A stretch of 64,000 bases of DNA from Runella limosa DSM 17973 (GTDB lineage Bacteria; Bacteroidota; Bacteroidia; Cytophagales; Spirosomataceae), in the NCBI RefSeq assembly GCF_000482465.1, contig NZ_AXVJ01000025.1:290472-354471 (forward strand), in the 5' to 3' direction. Every line of letters starts with the position of its first letter. Positions within the stretch are counted from its first letter, which is position 1. The notes under the pieces are model-generated. The model had not been told where the DNA came from, made no database searches, and saw nothing but the letters and a program-made list of their open reading frames with translations. This document shows, in pieces, positions 49,373 to 58,998 of the stretch. Position numbers and translations under genes: made by a program.

Positions 49373-50845
49373 TTACTTCACCCGCCCACTGGGACGAACA
49401 TTTTTCCCTTCGCGTTTGGTGAGGTCATCGCCCAAGTCCTCGCGGGCTTCGTCGGCTACTTTTTGAAGCTCGGTCACAATCTCAGGATAAAGCTCTTTTA
49501 CGTCGTAGCGCTCCGATGGGTCGCGGCGGAGGTCGTACAAAGCCAACGGAAACGGATGATTTTCGGGGGCTTTGCCTGGGAAACCGTCGTTGCCTGGCTG
49601 TTGTCCTTCGTAAGTGCGTCCTTCGTGTGGCAGTACTAGTTTCCAGTCATCGCGGCGCACGGCTTCTAGGTTATTGCGACGATAATAGTAGTAAAAATAC
49701 TTCCGAGGCGTGGCGTCCATGTTTCCTTTGAGTAGTGGTAAAATATCCACTCCATCAATTTTTTTCGCAGGGAGTTTTGCCCCGCAGATGTTGGCGATGG
49801 TAGGCAGCAAATCAATGGTCGAAGTAAGTTTGTTACAAACGACTCCTTCGGGCGTGACACCTTTCCAGCGAACGATGCAAGGTACGCGTTGGCCTCCCTC
49901 AAAACTATTGCCTTTCCCTTCGCGCAAGCCACCCGATGATCCTGCGTGGTTTCCGTAATTGAGCCAAGGGCCATTGTCGCTTGTAAAAATCACCATTGTA
50001 TTTTTATCCAACCCATTTTCTTTCAAGGCTTTCATGATTTCACCCACCGACCAATCGATTTCGAGCAATACGTCGCCGTAAGTTCCTTGGTTACTTTTGC
50101 CCTTAAACTTCGCCGACGCCGCAATCGGTACGTGGGGCATCGAATGCGGCAAATAGACGAAAAACGGCCCTTTTTTGTGTTTTTTAATAAAATTAACCGC
50201 TCGTTCGGTATAGATCCCCGTCAATTTGGCTTGGTCGTCGAGGGTTTTTATTTCTTGAATCGTGTCGTTGTTGCTCAACAAAGGCAAATACGGGAAGCTC
50301 TTTTTGCGGTTGTCAGACTCGTTGGTAATCGGTTTGCCATCATAATGCACGGGCCACATATCGTTGGAGTAAGGCAAACCAACGTATTCATCAAAGCCTT
50401 GTTTCGTTGGTAAAAACTCAGGTTTATCACCCAAATGCCATTTTCCAAACATCCCCGTGGCGTAGCCTTTTTCTTTTAACAACTCAGCGATGGTGGTTTC
50501 GTCGGGGTTTAATCCTACTTTGGCATTGGGAAACAACGCCCCCGAAATGCCGACACGGTTGGGATAACAACCCGTCATCAACGCTGCCCGCGAAGCACTA
50601 CAAACCGCTTGGGCTGCCAAAAAATTGGTAAAGCGCACTCCTTCTCCCGCCAGTTTGTCGAGCTGAGGCGTACGGTATTGCAGCGCCCCATAACAACTCA
50701 AATCACCGTAGCCCAAATCATCCATAAAAATCAAAATGATGTTGGGGGGAGTTGCTTTGGGGGCTTGCTCGGTTGAAAAAATGGTAAAAGCCGAAATGCC
50801 GACGAAGGCACACATTGCAAAAAAAACAATTGAAAGCTTTCTCAT
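49373..50845 (-). CDS. Secreted sulfatase (S1 family)
   Basis: The 490-aa product has a signal peptide (SIVFFAMCAFVGISAFTIF). Metal ligands lie in ILIFMDDLGYGDLSCYG. The modifiable residue is Cys82 in VCSASRAALMTGCYPNRVG, where the usual Pro of CxPxR is Ala. FGKWHLGD and IFTSDNGPWLNYGNHAGSSGGLREGKGNSFEGG hold further active-site Lys/His/Asp/Asn residues. The Cys must be converted to formylglycine, and no maturation enzyme is in the window. It removes sulfate esters from sugars. It lies downstream of the second sulfatase and the SusCD genes, separated from them by a MITE-like element. Confidence 0.93.
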   Translation of the reverse strand: MRKLSIVFFAMCAFVGISAFTIFSTEQAPKATPPNIILIFMDDLGYGDLSCYGALQYRTPQLDKLAGEGVRFTNFLAAQAVCSASRAALMTGCYPNRVGISGALFPNAKVGLNPDETTIAELLKEKGYATGMFGKWHLGDKPEFLPTKQGFDEYVGLPYSNDMWPVHYDGKPITNESDNRKKSFPYLPLLSNNDTIQEIKTLDDQAKLTGIYTERAVNFIKKHKKGPFFVYLPHSMPHVPIAASAKFKGKSNQGTYGDVLLEIDWSVGEIMKALKENGLDKNTMVIFTSDNGPWLNYGNHAGSSGGLREGKGNSFEGGQRVPCIVRWKGVTPEGVVCNKLTSTIDLLPTIANICGAKLPAKKIDGVDILPLLKGNMDATPRKYFYYYYRRNNLEAVRRDDWKLVLPHEGRTYEGQQPGNDGFPGKAPENHPFPLALYDLRRDPSERYDVKELYPEIVTELQKVADEAREDLGDDLTKREGKNVRPSGRVK

Positions 50846-51273
50846 AGTTTGTAATAGTTAGGAAGCTATTTAAACATTGAACGGTAACCAACCACAAAGA
50901 ACGTTAAGAATAGCACAATGCCCACAAAGTAATCTTATGCTACCTCTATTCAGGTTGAACGCATTAAAATATAAAGTGACTATTGATTGCTCCAGAGGAG
51001 CTAAATCTTCGTAGAAAAATGAATCAAATCCCCCCAAAAGCCCCATCGGGGTGGCCGACGTTCGGTGAAAGATGTCACCCCGATGGGGCTTTGGGATGGC
51101 CTTTACCCCTTTTTTTCTACTAAGATTTAGCCTCGCTGAGGCTACTTTTTCAAATGCGTTCAACCTGATTTCTATTGTGGACTTTGTGATAAAAATGAAT
51201 AGAAGATAACCAGGAAACAGAGAGCCGATTTTTGAATTTCGCGCTAAGAAGCAGAGATTACAACTTTACGAAC
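50846..51273. other. Intergenic region, 428 bp, occupied by MITE-like element
   Basis: The gap between the two sulfatase genes is mostly filled by the palindromic element at 50951-51167. The remaining AT-rich flanks show no supported gene or promoter box. Confidence 0.7.
50951..51167. repeat. MITE-like palindromic element, copy 2 (217 bp)
   Basis: The ends are CAGGTTGAACGCATTAAAA and AATGCGTTCAACCTG. Internal blocks ATTGCTCCAGAGGAGCTA, AAAGCCCCATCGGGGTG, ACCCCGATGGGGCTTT and AGCCTCGCTGAGGCT match the copy at 12483-12687 in reverse orientation. There is no coding frame. Confidence 0.85.
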
Positions 51274-52749
51274 CTACTTCTTCACTTCAAATTTTGGATC
51301 AACAAACTCCCATTCGTGAACGTGCGCGGGGCGGTGTTCGCGCTGTACGATTTCGTCAAACTCCTTGGCCAACTCGGGGTGAGCAGCAGCCACGTTGTTC
51401 TGTTCGCCAATATCTGATTTTAAGTTATAAATCTCCCATGCGCCGTTGCGGTTTGCTTTTACGTTTCGTTTTACACCCTTCCAATCCCCTTTCCGAATCG
51501 CCAGCTGCCCGCCATTTTCGGGATATTCAAAATACAAATAGGGATGTTGGACCTGGGTGGATTTTCCCAAAAGAGTGGGCAAAAACGAAACTCCGTCGGT
51601 TGGAAGGGCGGGTTTTGTTCCCAACAAATCGGCACAAGTGGCCAGCACGTCGTACTGCGTCGAAACATGGTCAGTGACTTGTCCAGGCTTGATTTTTCCT
51701 TTCCAATACGCAATCATTGGCACTCGGATGCCGCCCTCATATACGTCCATTTTTAACCCACGAAACGGCCCCGCACTTTCAAAAAACGCCGCGTCCACGT
51801 GCTTCACAAACGTCGCCCCGTTGTCGCTCGAAAACATAATGATGGTGTTGTCTTCGATACCGAGTTTTTTTACCAACTCCCAAATCTGCCCTACTTGCTT
51901 GTCCAAATACGAAATCATGGCCGCGTAGGTCGAGTACGGATAACGCGTAGAGGCATAGCCCGACTGACCACGGTAGGGTTTTTCGTCAAACTTCCCGATG
52001 TATTCTTTGACCGCTTCTTCGGGGGCTTGCAGCGACAAGTGAGGCAAGGTATAAGGCAAATAAAGGAAGAAAGGACGGCTTTTGTTATCCGTGATAAAGC
52101 CCGTTGCTTCCTCCGTCATTTTGTCGATGGCGTAGTCTTTGCCTACGTAATATTCGTAGTTTTCGTCTCCCTCGGGCATGGGGCGGTGGACTTTGATGTA
52201 GGGGTTATTTAGCGCCACTTTTTCCCCATTTTTCCACAAGTGGGTAGGGTAAAAATTGTGCGATTGTTTTTGGCAAAGCAACCCATAGAAGAAGTCAAAA
52301 CCTTGTTGGTTAGGATTTCCTGTGGTATTGGCCATGCCCATTCCCCATTTTCCAACCGCGCCCGTTTTGTAGCCCGATTTTTGGAACAAATGCCCAATGG
52401 TAAATGCTCCTTCGTTCAACGGCATTTGTCCACCCTCTTTATCGTCCTCAAAACCACCAAGTTCATAATTTCCGCGAATGTACGTATGGCCTGTATGGCG
52501 ACCTGTCATCAATCCACAACGCGAAGGCGCACACACGGGCGCCGACGAATAATGCTGCGTAAAGCGCATTCCGCCCGCTGCTAGTCGGTCGAGGTTAGGG
52601 GTTTTGATTTTCTTTTGTCCATAAGCACCTACTTCACCGTAGCCAAGGTCGTCGGCAAAGATATAGATGACGTTGGGTTTTGAGGTCGATTTTTGGGCCA
52701 ATGCCATTGTTCCCCAACAAAGGAAAAGCAACAAAACAATTCGTTTCAT
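51274..52749 (-). CDS. Secreted sulfatase (S1 family), second
   Basis: The ATG at 52749 gives a signal peptide (IVLLLFLCWGTMALAQ) and 491 aa. Metal ligands lie in YIFADDLGYGEVGAYG. The formylglycine precursor is Cys73 in APVCAPSRCGLMTGRHTGH, a canonical CxPxR. GAVGKWGMG and IMFSSDNGATFVKHVDAAFF complete the active site. It has only moderate similarity to the sulfatase at 49373, so the pair probably acts on different sulfate positions. It lies 112 bp after the SusD stop on the same strand, supporting a shared sulfated-glycan locus. Confidence 0.94.
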   Translation of the reverse strand: MKRIVLLLFLCWGTMALAQKSTSKPNVIYIFADDLGYGEVGAYGQKKIKTPNLDRLAAGGMRFTQHYSSAPVCAPSRCGLMTGRHTGHTYIRGNYELGGFEDDKEGGQMPLNEGAFTIGHLFQKSGYKTGAVGKWGMGMANTTGNPNQQGFDFFYGLLCQKQSHNFYPTHLWKNGEKVALNNPYIKVHRPMPEGDENYEYYVGKDYAIDKMTEEATGFITDNKSRPFFLYLPYTLPHLSLQAPEEAVKEYIGKFDEKPYRGQSGYASTRYPYSTYAAMISYLDKQVGQIWELVKKLGIEDNTIIMFSSDNGATFVKHVDAAFFESAGPFRGLKMDVYEGGIRVPMIAYWKGKIKPGQVTDHVSTQYDVLATCADLLGTKPALPTDGVSFLPTLLGKSTQVQHPYLYFEYPENGGQLAIRKGDWKGVKRNVKANRNGAWEIYNLKSDIGEQNNVAAAHPELAKEFDEIVQREHRPAHVHEWEFVDPKFEVKK

Positions 52750-52860
52750 ATTCTGCTTCGGTTGATTAAACCAGCGGTAGGAACGCACTTGACGTCCTAC
52801 CGCTGCTTGTTTGTTTTAAAATAGAAATGGAGTTGGATACTACTGATGTGTCAGGTCAAA

Positions 52861-54432
52861 TTACCAGCCCGAATTTTGGATAAGCTCAGGATTGAGTTCG
52901 CGTTCTTTCTGAGGAATAGGCCAGAGGTAGTGTTTAGCAGGATCAAAAACGCGGGTAAACGACGCAATCTGAATGGTTTTCAAATCGGCACCGTCTGCGT
53001 ACGTCATTCCGTAAACATCGCCTACCATTACTTTTTCGGCGATTTTCCAGCGGCGAATGTCGAACAAACGTAATCCTTCAAACGCTAACTCTAGTAAACG
53101 TTCTTTACGGACAGCGTCGCGCAACTGTGCTTGCGATAGCCCCGTCGCCAAGGCAGGCAACTTCACATCGGCGCGCTGACGAATCTGATTAATGGCGTCG
53201 TAAACCGTGGCATCTATTTGATTAAGTTCAATTTTCGCTTCGGCGTACGTAAGCAGCACCTCGGCATACCGCAACAAAACGATGTTGATTCCGCAGTTTC
53301 CACCCGTGGTTAAGTCTTCTTTGTTGATGTATTTTTTCAACACAAAACCCGTCGAAGTGGCTAAATAAGTATTGCCAATGGCATCGGCCGTTCCGCTTGT
53401 TGGACGAGGATCAAATTTCTTCCCATCGGGCAAATCGTCGCCTTGTACAAAAATCGAGGCCCTCAAACGCGGGTCGCGGTTGGCATACGGATTTTTAGGG
53501 TCAAAACCGCTGGTAGGGTCGGTAATGTCCTTGCCGTTGGCCATCGGGTAAGCATCCACCAGCGCTTTGGTAGGCACGTAGGTGTTGTTGGCCGTACGTT
53601 GGCTATACGGCCCCATGCTGGCAAATACGTTGTTGGAATACGTATCTTTGATAAACTGTTTGTCCAAAATCACTTCCGAATTGTTTTCGGCTGCGTACGA
53701 GAAAAGGTTGGCATAACTCGAATACAACGCATACGTTTTTGAGTCAATCACCGATTTGGCCGCATCGGCCGCTTCTTGGTAACGTCCCGCCCAGAGTGCA
53801 GCCCGTGCTTTCAAAGCCAAAGCCGCTCCTTTGGTGACGCGCCCTTTGTCGGTTTGGGTGGCGGGTAAATCGTTGGCAGCTTCAGTAAGTTCTTTGAGCA
53901 CAAAATCCCAAATTTGGGCCGAGGATGTCCGCTTGAGCATCCGTCCTTCTTCAATACCAATGGTCGTCGTTACCAAAGGTACATCTCCAAAAAGCCCCAC
54001 AAGCTTGGTGTATTGATACGCTCTAAGCGTACGTGCTTCTCCTTTGAGACGGGCAATAAGGGCGGTATTGGTCGTTTGGACTTTGTCAATGTTGGCCAAA
54101 AAATCGTTGGCAAGGCGAATCCCACGGTAAGCCGCCGTCCACTCACTTTGAGGACGCGAATTGAGCGCATCGTGAATGCCTTTTTCAATATTGGACTCTA
54201 CCTGAAACACTTGGTTGACGTGCGAAATGTCAGTGACGCCTTCAATGGCAAAGATATTGACCCCGTCCAAAGCAGGATAGAGGCCGTTTGAGGCAAGAAT
54301 CGCGTCTCTTTCAGTTTTCCAGAAAATATCCGAAGAAATACGGTCGTTGGGCACGGTATCGAGCAGGCTTTGTTCGCAACCCGACAATACACCTAAGCCT
54401 ACGACAAGAGGGAAAATATATTTGATTTTCAT
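52861..54432 (-). CDS. SusD/RagB-family glycan-binding lipoprotein
   Basis: The 523-aa product has a lipoprotein signal (LVVGLGVLSGC, Cys at 19). Typical SusD features are TPR-like helices (RLANDFLANIDKVQ, AYQYTKLVGLFGDVPLVT), INIVLLRYAEVLLTYAEAKIELNQ, and the C-terminal RQRADVKL...RKERLLELAFEGLRLFDIRRWKIA. It ends KERELNPELIQNSGW, the family C-terminus. It caps the SusC channel and binds the incoming glycan at the cell surface. The susC gene lies 22 bp upstream. Confidence 0.96.
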   Translation of the reverse strand: MKIKYIFPLVVGLGVLSGCEQSLLDTVPNDRISSDIFWKTERDAILASNGLYPALDGVNIFAIEGVTDISHVNQVFQVESNIEKGIHDALNSRPQSEWTAAYRGIRLANDFLANIDKVQTTNTALIARLKGEARTLRAYQYTKLVGLFGDVPLVTTTIGIEEGRMLKRTSSAQIWDFVLKELTEAANDLPATQTDKGRVTKGAALALKARAALWAGRYQEAADAAKSVIDSKTYALYSSYANLFSYAAENNSEVILDKQFIKDTYSNNVFASMGPYSQRTANNTYVPTKALVDAYPMANGKDITDPTSGFDPKNPYANRDPRLRASIFVQGDDLPDGKKFDPRPTSGTADAIGNTYLATSTGFVLKKYINKEDLTTGGNCGINIVLLRYAEVLLTYAEAKIELNQIDATVYDAINQIRQRADVKLPALATGLSQAQLRDAVRKERLLELAFEGLRLFDIRRWKIAEKVMVGDVYGMTYADGADLKTIQIASFTRVFDPAKHYLWPIPQKERELNPELIQNSGW

Positions 54433-54454
54433 TGTTTTAAGCTTTCCTTAAAGG

Positions 54455-57400
54455 TTAAAATTGTACATTAAGACCAACCGTTGTTAGCGATGTTTGAGGA
54501 TAATAAGTCGCTCGCCCTGATTCGGCTTCGGGGTCGAGGTTCCATTCATTCAACTTCGAGAACGTAAGCAAATTGGTACCGCTCACATAAACCGTAGCCC
54601 GTCCCGCTTTGATGCGCTCCAGCAAGCCTTTTGGCAAGCTGTACGACAACTGAATGGTTTTCATGCGGAGATACGACCCGTCGATAATCATGCGGTCAGA
54701 CGTGGATACGTTGCGCAAATCCAATTTTACAGGACGAGGAAAACGCGCATTGGGCCGCTCGGGAGTCCAGTAGTTATCAGTATAAATTTTGTGCGTAAAG
54801 CCTTCGTAGTTCCCCATTTCAGCCAATGCCCCCGACAAGCGCGTGTCCACATCCGCCGCACCTTGCCACTGGGTAAATAGCGTAAAGTTTTTGTAGCTAA
54901 AATTGGTATTTAGTCCAAAGGTGTAACGCGGGAACGTTAGACCAATAAACGTCATGTCATCGCTGTTGATTTTTCCGTCGTTGTTCAAGTCCACGTACTT
55001 CACATCACCAGGTTTCATGTTAGGCACCAACGTAGGATAGGCTTTGATTTCGTCGGCCGTTTGGAACAACCCATCGGTTTTGTAGCCCCAGTGGGCATTG
55101 TACGGCAAACCTTCTTTGATGATGTAGCGCGGGTCGATGTCCGAACCTGAAATGTAAGGGCCTGTTTTGGCCAAATCAATTACTTTATTGTTGTTTTGGG
55201 CAAAGTTTCCACCAATTTCGTAAGAGAAACCACTTTTGGTTTTGTTGCGATACGTCAATCCCAATTCAATTCCTTTGTTCCCCACTTTTCCTGCGTTTTG
55301 GGGCGGTGCGTTCAAGCCTACGGTTGTTGGAATGGGTAGGTTTAGCAAAATGCCGTTGGTCAATTTGTCGTAATAATCAAACGTAACGCTCAAACGGTTG
55401 TTCCAAAGTTGGGCATCCAACCCGATGTCGGTTTGGGTAGTTGTTTCCCACGTCAAGTTCGGGTTGGCCAAGTTCGATTGAACGTAGCCTTGCACCACTG
55501 ATCCACCAAACGTATAGGTAGAAGAGTTGAGGGTTTGGAAATAGCTGTACAAGCCTACCGCCTGATTTCCAGTTCTTCCCCACGAACCACGCACTTTCAA
55601 CTCACCCACTACGGCGCGGAGTGGTTCAAAAAACGTCTCTTCTGACAAACGCCAGCCTGCCGAAAACGACGGGAAGAAGCTATAAACTTTATCGCCCGTA
55701 AAGCGAGAAGAACCATCGTAGCGCGCATTGGCTTCAAACAAATACTTGTCGGCCAAAGCGTAGTTTATCCGCCCAAAAAACGAGCGAAGTCCCCATTGAG
55801 AATCTACCCCACCGCTGTTTTTGTTGTTGTCAGAACCTGAGCCAATCGACTGCACGTCGTTGTTGTAAAAATCTTCGCGGTAGGCGCTGATGGTGTTGTA
55901 TTTGTTCTGAATTTCTGAGTACCCTACCAATGCTTTCACTTCGTGTTGACCAAACGTATTGCTGTACCCCAACAAGTTATTGAGGGTCGTTTCGCGCGTT
56001 ACGCTGCGGATTTCGGTCAAACTACTGCGCGGAATGGTTTTTCTGACCAACGACGGATTGTAATAATCCAAGACCGTATAAGCATTGGTGTAGTTTTTGT
56101 TTTGCTCTGCCGTGTAGCGAATAGCGTATTGACTGCTAAATTTCAAGTTCGGAATAATTTCCCATTCTACTTTTCCACTGCCAAACAAATAGTCTTGAAT
56201 GTTCCGCGAAAGCCCTGCAATTTCGGCATACATCAAGGGATTGTTGCCTTGAGCACTCACGCCGTAGGTACCATCAGGATACTTTGGAACAGCCCAAAGT
56301 GACCCGTGAAACATGGTATTAAATACGTTGAACTCGCTTACGGGCGTTTGCCAGTTGTTGTTGCGGTAATTGATGTCCACGCTTGCACTCAACCGATTAG
56401 ATACTTTAAAATCGGTATTGGCGCGAATTTCTTTCACATCGCTGTCAAAGTTGGGTGCAATACCTCCTTGCTTTTGGTAACGCACGCCTACGCGGCCGCG
56501 AAAAAACTCATTTCCACCGCTAACCGACACGTTTTGGCTAAACTGCGGCGCTGCCCGTAATACGGTTTTAAACCACGTATTAGGCAAAGGAAACTTGAGG
56601 CGGTCGGTAGCATTGACGTATTCTGAAATTTGGGCTTCGCTAAACTTCGCCGCTGCGCCAGAGTTGATAAGCGCCACGTTTTGCAAGCGCATATAAGGTT
56701 CTAAGTCCATCATTTCGGGTTTGTTAATGGCATTTTGAACGGCATAAAAACCGCTGTAATCCACCACTGCTTTCCCTGATTTGGCGCGTTTGGTTGTCAC
56801 AAGCACAACTCCATTAGCCGCCCGAGAACCATAAATGGCAGTTGATGAGGCGTCTTTGAGCACCGAAATACTTTCGATATCGTCGAGGTTGATGGTGTTA
56901 AAAGGTTGTTCTACCCCATCTACAATAAACAACGGGTCGTTTGAACTCAACGTGGTGATACCCCGTACCCGCACCGTGGCACGAGAGTTGGGGCCAGGCG
57001 AACCACCACGGTCAAGAATCGTCACCCCAGGCGCAATCCCTTGCAAGGCTTGATTGGCATTCGACACGGGGCGGCGTGTGAGTTGTTCACTTTTTACCTC
57101 AGCAACGGCACTGGTCAAGCTCGTTTTTTTCTGCACGCCGTAGCCTACAACGACTACTTCACCGAGTGCTTTGGTATCGGCTACCAACATGATATTGATG
57201 GCCGTACGACCTCCTACGACCACTTCTTGGGGTAAATAGCCCACGTAGCTAAACACCAATACTGCTTTTTCGTCGGGGACGGCGAGTTGAAAAGCTCCAT
57301 TGGCGTCGGTGGTCGTTCCTCGGTTGGTTCCTTTGAGCAAAATACTTACGCCAGGCAAACCTTGGCCGTTTTCTTCTGCCACTTTTCCCGCAATTTTTAT

Positions 57401-57898
57401 ATCCTCCACCACCACAGCACGGGCCGATGAGGTTGGAAATTGAAGTTGCGAAGGCACTGTTCGAAGACTTGAGAAATCATTAGAAATCGTTCTAGTGTTG
57501 GGCAAAGCTTCAGGGCTTGTCTCGCTAGGCGTGAGCATTTCTTTGCCCGAAGTTTTGACTTTTTGGGTTTTAATAATGTAAGTGTTTCGTACTTTTTTGT
57601 AGGTCAAACCCGCAGGGTTTAGGAGGTTCTCCAACACCTGTTCAAGTTTGCCACTGAGAGCATCGGCGGCAATCAACCGATTCGGGATTTCGTCGGTTTT
57701 ATACACCAAATGAATCCCAAAACGCGTTTCGGCATCGCGTAGTGCTTCTTTCAAAGGAATCGACGCTTTGCGGTCGGGTTGATTTTTGTTTTGCTGAGAA
57801 ATGGTTGTGTAATTGGCGGCAAACACTTGCGCATTTGCGTTTTGAACAAAACCTGTTATCCCACAGACCAAAAAGGATAATAGTAATGGTTTGTACAT
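54455..57898 (-). CDS. SusC/RagA-family TonB-dependent transporter with STN domain
   Basis: The 1147-aa product has a signal peptide (LLLSFLVCGITGFVQNANA). An STN signalling domain lies at about 40-115 (IPLKEALRDAETRFGIHLVYK...LTYKKVRNTYIIK). A CarboxypepD_reg domain follows at about 165-250 (GQGLPGVSILLKGTNRGTTTDANGAF), then a plug with VVVVGYGVQKKTSLTSAVAEV and DASSTAIYGSRAANGVVLVTT, and a 22-strand barrel ending TTVGLNVQF. It imports oligosaccharides with SusD. The STN domain predicts trans-envelope signalling to the FecR encoded 21 bp upstream, so transport substrate would induce its own locus. Confidence 0.97.
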   Translation of the reverse strand: MYKPLLLSFLVCGITGFVQNANAQVFAANYTTISQQNKNQPDRKASIPLKEALRDAETRFGIHLVYKTDEIPNRLIAADALSGKLEQVLENLLNPAGLTYKKVRNTYIIKTQKVKTSGKEMLTPSETSPEALPNTRTISNDFSSLRTVPSQLQFPTSSARAVVVEDIKIAGKVAEENGQGLPGVSILLKGTNRGTTTDANGAFQLAVPDEKAVLVFSYVGYLPQEVVVGGRTAINIMLVADTKALGEVVVVGYGVQKKTSLTSAVAEVKSEQLTRRPVSNANQALQGIAPGVTILDRGGSPGPNSRATVRVRGITTLSSNDPLFIVDGVEQPFNTINLDDIESISVLKDASSTAIYGSRAANGVVLVTTKRAKSGKAVVDYSGFYAVQNAINKPEMMDLEPYMRLQNVALINSGAAAKFSEAQISEYVNATDRLKFPLPNTWFKTVLRAAPQFSQNVSVSGGNEFFRGRVGVRYQKQGGIAPNFDSDVKEIRANTDFKVSNRLSASVDINYRNNNWQTPVSEFNVFNTMFHGSLWAVPKYPDGTYGVSAQGNNPLMYAEIAGLSRNIQDYLFGSGKVEWEIIPNLKFSSQYAIRYTAEQNKNYTNAYTVLDYYNPSLVRKTIPRSSLTEIRSVTRETTLNNLLGYSNTFGQHEVKALVGYSEIQNKYNTISAYREDFYNNDVQSIGSGSDNNKNSGGVDSQWGLRSFFGRINYALADKYLFEANARYDGSSRFTGDKVYSFFPSFSAGWRLSEETFFEPLRAVVGELKVRGSWGRTGNQAVGLYSYFQTLNSSTYTFGGSVVQGYVQSNLANPNLTWETTTQTDIGLDAQLWNNRLSVTFDYYDKLTNGILLNLPIPTTVGLNAPPQNAGKVGNKGIELGLTYRNKTKSGFSYEIGGNFAQNNNKVIDLAKTGPYISGSDIDPRYIIKEGLPYNAHWGYKTDGLFQTADEIKAYPTLVPNMKPGDVKYVDLNNDGKINSDDMTFIGLTFPRYTFGLNTNFSYKNFTLFTQWQGAADVDTRLSGALAEMGNYEGFTHKIYTDNYWTPERPNARFPRPVKLDLRNVSTSDRMIIDGSYLRMKTIQLSYSLPKGLLERIKAGRATVYVSGTNLLTFSKLNEWNLDPEAESGRATYYPQTSLTTVGLNVQF

Positions 57899-57919
57899 GG
57901 TTTATCTCAAAAGTTAGGT

Positions 57920-58939
57920 TTATTTAATCGTTAGTTTTTTCTCTGATAGTTGGCAGTCGGCCTTTAGAAGATCAGCCAAAATGTCTCGTACTTCTTCGGC
58001 ACTGCCCGAAGGAATCGTGCCCGATATTTTTTCGTTGGCAAGGGAAGGGTTTTCAAAACTTACTTCGATCCCAAAGTTGTCTTCGATGCGCCGAGCGACA
58101 TCGCTCATTGATTCGCCTTCCAAAATCCAAATGTTCTTTTGCCACGAACTGTACAGCTCAGTTCTTACTTTGCGCTGCGTCAAGCTACGCGTATCGGCTC
58201 GAAACTCCACCATATCACCAGGCCGCAATACCGCCGATTGTTGGGCAGCTTTGATTTGAACTTTCCCCGATTGAAGCACCACTTGGGTAGTTTTGCGGCG
58301 GTCAGAGACGTTGAACTCCGTCCCGAGCACTTCCACCACGAGGTCGTTGGTATGTACCCGAAACTTGGCATCGGTTGGCGTGTGTTTCACATCGAAAAAC
58401 GCTTCTCCTTGCAACCACACTTCCCGAATGGCCTTGTCTTTCAAATCTTCCGAAAAAGACAAGGTTGAGTTGGCATTCAAATTAACCACCGAACCGTCGG
58501 GCAACTCCACTTTACGGGTTTCGCCGTAAGAAGTGGCGTACGACACTGTGGTGGGTTGCGAACTGTACCAAGCGGTTACCACACCGCCTACCAGCAGCAC
58601 CACGGCAGCGGCTACCCAGCTCAATCGTTTCACAAACGAGCGGCGTAAAGGCATGACGGGAGCGTCTTGCGGCGATAGTGGCAAGCCAATGGTCTGCTCA
58701 AGTCGGGTTTTGAGGGCCTGAACTTTCGCTTCTGGCAGGTCGGGCAAACGAACTTCGACTCGTTGTACCAGCTGTCGGGCTTCTTCTATCGTCGTTTGGC
58801 GTTTTGGATAGGTGTGGAGAAACTCGTTCCAAAAGTGGTCAGCATCTCCCGAAGGATTTCGTACCCAATCTTGGAAAAAGTCATCAGCTGCGAGTTGCAC
58901 AGCGTCAAAGGAAGCGTATTTTGTTAAGGGTTCAGGCAT
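57920..58939 (-). CDS. FecR-family anti-sigma factor
   Basis: The start at 58939 gives 339 aa. A cytosolic sigma-binding region (about 1-100, with DDFFQDWVRNP) is followed by one membrane helix (106-126, LSWVAAAVVLLVGGVVTAWYS). The periplasmic FecR domain contains TSYGETRKVELPDGSVVNLNANSTLSFSEDL and REVWLQGEAFFDVKH. A C-terminal secretin/STN-interacting domain ends TIPSGSAEEVRDILADLL. It transmits the SusC STN signal to the ECF sigma factor encoded 59 bp upstream. The order sigma-FecR-SusC-SusD is the standard layout. Confidence 0.95.
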   Translation of the reverse strand: MPEPLTKYASFDAVQLAADDFFQDWVRNPSGDADHFWNEFLHTYPKRQTTIEEARQLVQRVEVRLPDLPEAKVQALKTRLEQTIGLPLSPQDAPVMPLRRSFVKRLSWVAAAVVLLVGGVVTAWYSSQPTTVSYATSYGETRKVELPDGSVVNLNANSTLSFSEDLKDKAIREVWLQGEAFFDVKHTPTDAKFRVHTNDLVVEVLGTEFNVSDRRKTTQVVLQSGKVQIKAAQQSAVLRPGDMVEFRADTRSLTQRKVRTELYSSWQKNIWILEGESMSDVARRIEDNFGIEVSFENPSLANEKISGTIPSGSAEEVRDILADLLKADCQLSEKKLTIK

Positions 58940-58998
58940 TCTCTCAGAGGCATTATACCACATAGAGAAACGAAGTGCGAAGATTACCTCTTTCTTTT

